Assembly (NCBI RefSeq): GCF_001908185.1
Contig: NZ_LGHM01000147.1
Coordinates: 62,001-126,000, forward strand
DNA: 64,000 nucleotides
Reading direction: 5' to 3'
Source of the DNA: Bradyrhizobium sp. AS23.2
Lineage (GTDB): Bacteria; Pseudomonadota; Alphaproteobacteria; Rhizobiales; Xanthobacteraceae
The notes below the pieces were generated by a model, which saw nothing but the letters and a program-made list of their open reading frames with translations, was not told where the DNA came from and did not search any database. This document shows, piece after piece, positions 62,688 to 64,000 of the stretch. Position 1 is the stretch's first letter, and each line of letters starts with the position of its first letter. The translations under genes and the position numbers were made by a program.

Positions 62688-63806
62688 TCACACCCGCATC
62701 GGCATCAGCACGTAGAGGGCGCTCTTGTCGTCGCGGTCCTGGACCAGGGTCGGCGAGCCGGGGTCGGCGAGCTTGAGGGTTGCGACGTCGCCTTCGATCT
62801 GGGCGGCGATGTCGAGCAGATAGCGTGAGTTGAAGCCGATATCGAGGGCGTCCGAGGCGTATTCGACCTCGAGCTCTTCGGTCGCGCTGCCGGAATCCGG
62901 ATTGGTCACCGACAGCACCAGCTTGCCCGCCGACAGCGACAGTTTTACCGCGCGACCGCGCTCGCTCGAAATCGTCGAAACGCGGTCGACCGCGTTCTCG
63001 AAATCCTTCTTGTCGACGACGAGTTCCTTGTCGTTGCCCTGCGGGATGACGCGGCCATAATCGGGAAAGGTGCCGTCGATCAGCTTCGAGGTCAGCACCA
63101 CATTGCCGATGATGAAGCGGATCTTGGCCTGCGACAACTCGATCGTCATTTCGGCCTCGGTGTCCTCGATCAGGCGCTGCACCTCGCCGACGGTCTTGCG
63201 CGGCACGATCACGCCGGGCATGCCGGCCGCTCCCTGCGGCTGAACCAGGTCGAGCTGGGCGAGGCGGTGGCCGTCGGTGGCGACGCCGCGCAGCGTCGCG
63301 GCCGTGGCGGTGCCTGCGGCGTGCAGATAGATGCCGTTGAGGTAATAGCGCGTCTCTTCGGTCGAGATCGCGAACTGGGTGCGGTCGATCAGCCGCTTGA
63401 CGTCCTTGGCGGCAAGATTGAATGAATGCGTCATGTCGCCGGCCGCGAGATCCGGAAAATCATTCTCCGGCAGGGTCTGGAGCGTGAAGCGCGAGCGGCC
63501 GGCGCGGATCGCCAGCACGGCGCGGTCGCCGTCGGCCTCGAGCACGATCTGCGAGCCGTCCGGCAGCTTGCGCACGATGTCGTAGAACATGTGCGCCGGC
63601 ACGGTGGTGGAGCCCGCGGTCGCGGTTTCGGCGGCGAGTGTCTCCGTCACCTCGAGGTCGAGATCGGTCGCCTTGAGCGATAATTTCGCGTTCTCGGCGC
63701 GGACCAGCACGTTGCCGAGGATCGGAATCGTGTTGCGGCGCTCGACCACGCGGTGGACATGGCCCAGCGACTTCAGGAGTTGCGCGCGTTCGACCGTAAC
63801 CTTCAT
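62688..63806 (-). CDS. dnaN: DNA polymerase III subunit beta (sliding clamp)
   Basis: DnaN forms the ring that tethers DNA polymerase III to DNA. The protein is 372 residues with three repeated domains of about 120 each. Landmarks: MKVTVERAQLLKSLGHVHRV, RRNTIPILGNVLVRAEN, LPENDFPDLAAGDMTHSFNL and the end YVLMPMRV. The ATG at 63806 gives the family start; an upstream in-frame ATG at 63878 would add 24 non-conserved residues. It is followed by the GIY-YIG unit and recF. Confidence 0.97.
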   Translation of the reverse strand: MKVTVERAQLLKSLGHVHRVVERRNTIPILGNVLVRAENAKLSLKATDLDLEVTETLAAETATAGSTTVPAHMFYDIVRKLPDGSQIVLEADGDRAVLAIRAGRSRFTLQTLPENDFPDLAAGDMTHSFNLAAKDVKRLIDRTQFAISTEETRYYLNGIYLHAAGTATAATLRGVATDGHRLAQLDLVQPQGAAGMPGVIVPRKTVGEVQRLIEDTEAEMTIELSQAKIRFIIGNVVLTSKLIDGTFPDYGRVIPQGNDKELVVDKKDFENAVDRVSTISSERGRAVKLSLSAGKLVLSVTNPDSGSATEELEVEYASDALDIGFNSRYLLDIAAQIEGDVATLKLADPGSPTLVQDRDDKSALYVLMPMRV

Positions 63807-64000
63807 TGCACTACCCGCCCGATCCCCAAGATGGAAAAGCGATGGAAAAGCCGGGCGGCCGGAAGCGCGCCACGGCACCGAAGACCCCGGAAAGCCGGAT
63901 CATCCAGCCGATATGACCAAAGCCGCCGAGGTCGCGCAAGGTGGCGCGGAAAGCCATCCGTTTCAAGGGATTGGGGGCCAGTTCCCCACGATTTACCGGC
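63807..64000. other. dnaN leader, window edge
   Basis: No gene is supported in the last 194 bases. I see no TTATCCACA-type DnaA boxes. The region presumably leads toward dnaA and the origin, but nothing here proves it. Confidence 0.35.

Noticed and set aside
63807..64000. Possible origin of replication or dnaA end
   Set aside because: Gene order suggests it is near, but no DnaA boxes, AT-rich unwinding stretch or DnaA C-terminal sequence is visible in these bases.

Overview
The window reads as chromosomal core DNA of a high-GC alphaproteobacterium, most likely Bradyrhizobium or a close relative in the Nitrobacteraceae. The basis is the protein sequences as I recall the family, the gene order, alphaproteobacterial sigma-70 style promoters (CTTG..-N16/17-CTAT..) and the many intergenic palindromes typical of that group. 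No tRNA, rRNA, CRISPR array or complete insertion sequence was recognised. The left end cuts katG. The right end stops upstream of dnaN, so dnaA and the origin probably lie just outside.

Layout. (1) 1-11.8 kb is a translation and RNA-processing block on the minus strand, transcribed in the order rimP, nusA, YlxR-type gene, infB, rbfA, truB, rpsO, pnp. Three RNA signals stand out: a promoter plus early terminator in front of rimP, a terminator after rpsO, and a roughly 31-bp hairpin in the pnp leader. (2) 12-25.4 kb holds more minus-strand housekeeping: trmB, an M20 peptidase, a small XRE regulator, then miaB-phoH-ybeY-corC-lnt (tRNA modification, ribosome quality control, lipoprotein acylation), a HAD hydrolase, fur/mur, rimI-tsaB and an Nfu-type Fe-S protein. 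A wrecked chemoreceptor gene lies between tsaB and nfu. (3) 25.5-41.4 kb is metabolism and transport: usp, trpS, a frameshifted murJ, a PfkB-family kinase, an acyl-CoA synthetase, a beta-lactamase-fold hydrolase, succinate-semialdehyde dehydrogenase, a SulP-STAS-cNMP fusion, purC, pirin and a membrane-anchored AraC regulator. (4) 41.6-54.9 kb is more accessory: a second beta-lactamase-fold protein, a phage terminase-like remnant, a large autotransporter, MmgE/PrpD, FUSC, a frameshifted DUF1566 gene, an overlapping isomerase-DUF2867-MATE set and an unusual MurA. (5) 55-64 kb is the replication cluster dnaN-recF-gyrB, interrupted by two tandem paralogous exported proteins of unknown function and by a small GIY-YIG nuclease gene.

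The strongest candidate for something undescribed is the 368-bp unit at 62305-62672. It is one GIY-YIG nuclease gene fitted almost exactly between 33-bp terminal inverted repeats, each of which is itself a hairpin, with paired compensatory base changes between the two ends. Other observations worth checking are the pnp leader hairpin (possible RNase III autoregulation), the promoter-terminator leader of rimP-nusA-infB, MurA with Asp in place of the catalytic Cys (predicted fosfomycin insensitivity), a duplicated ribosome-binding-site/TTG-start unit on the acyl-CoA synthetase gene, and three genes whose frames break at homopolymer runs (murJ, DUF1566, chemoreceptor remnant).

All assignments come from reading the sequence and from remembered family motifs; no database search was run.
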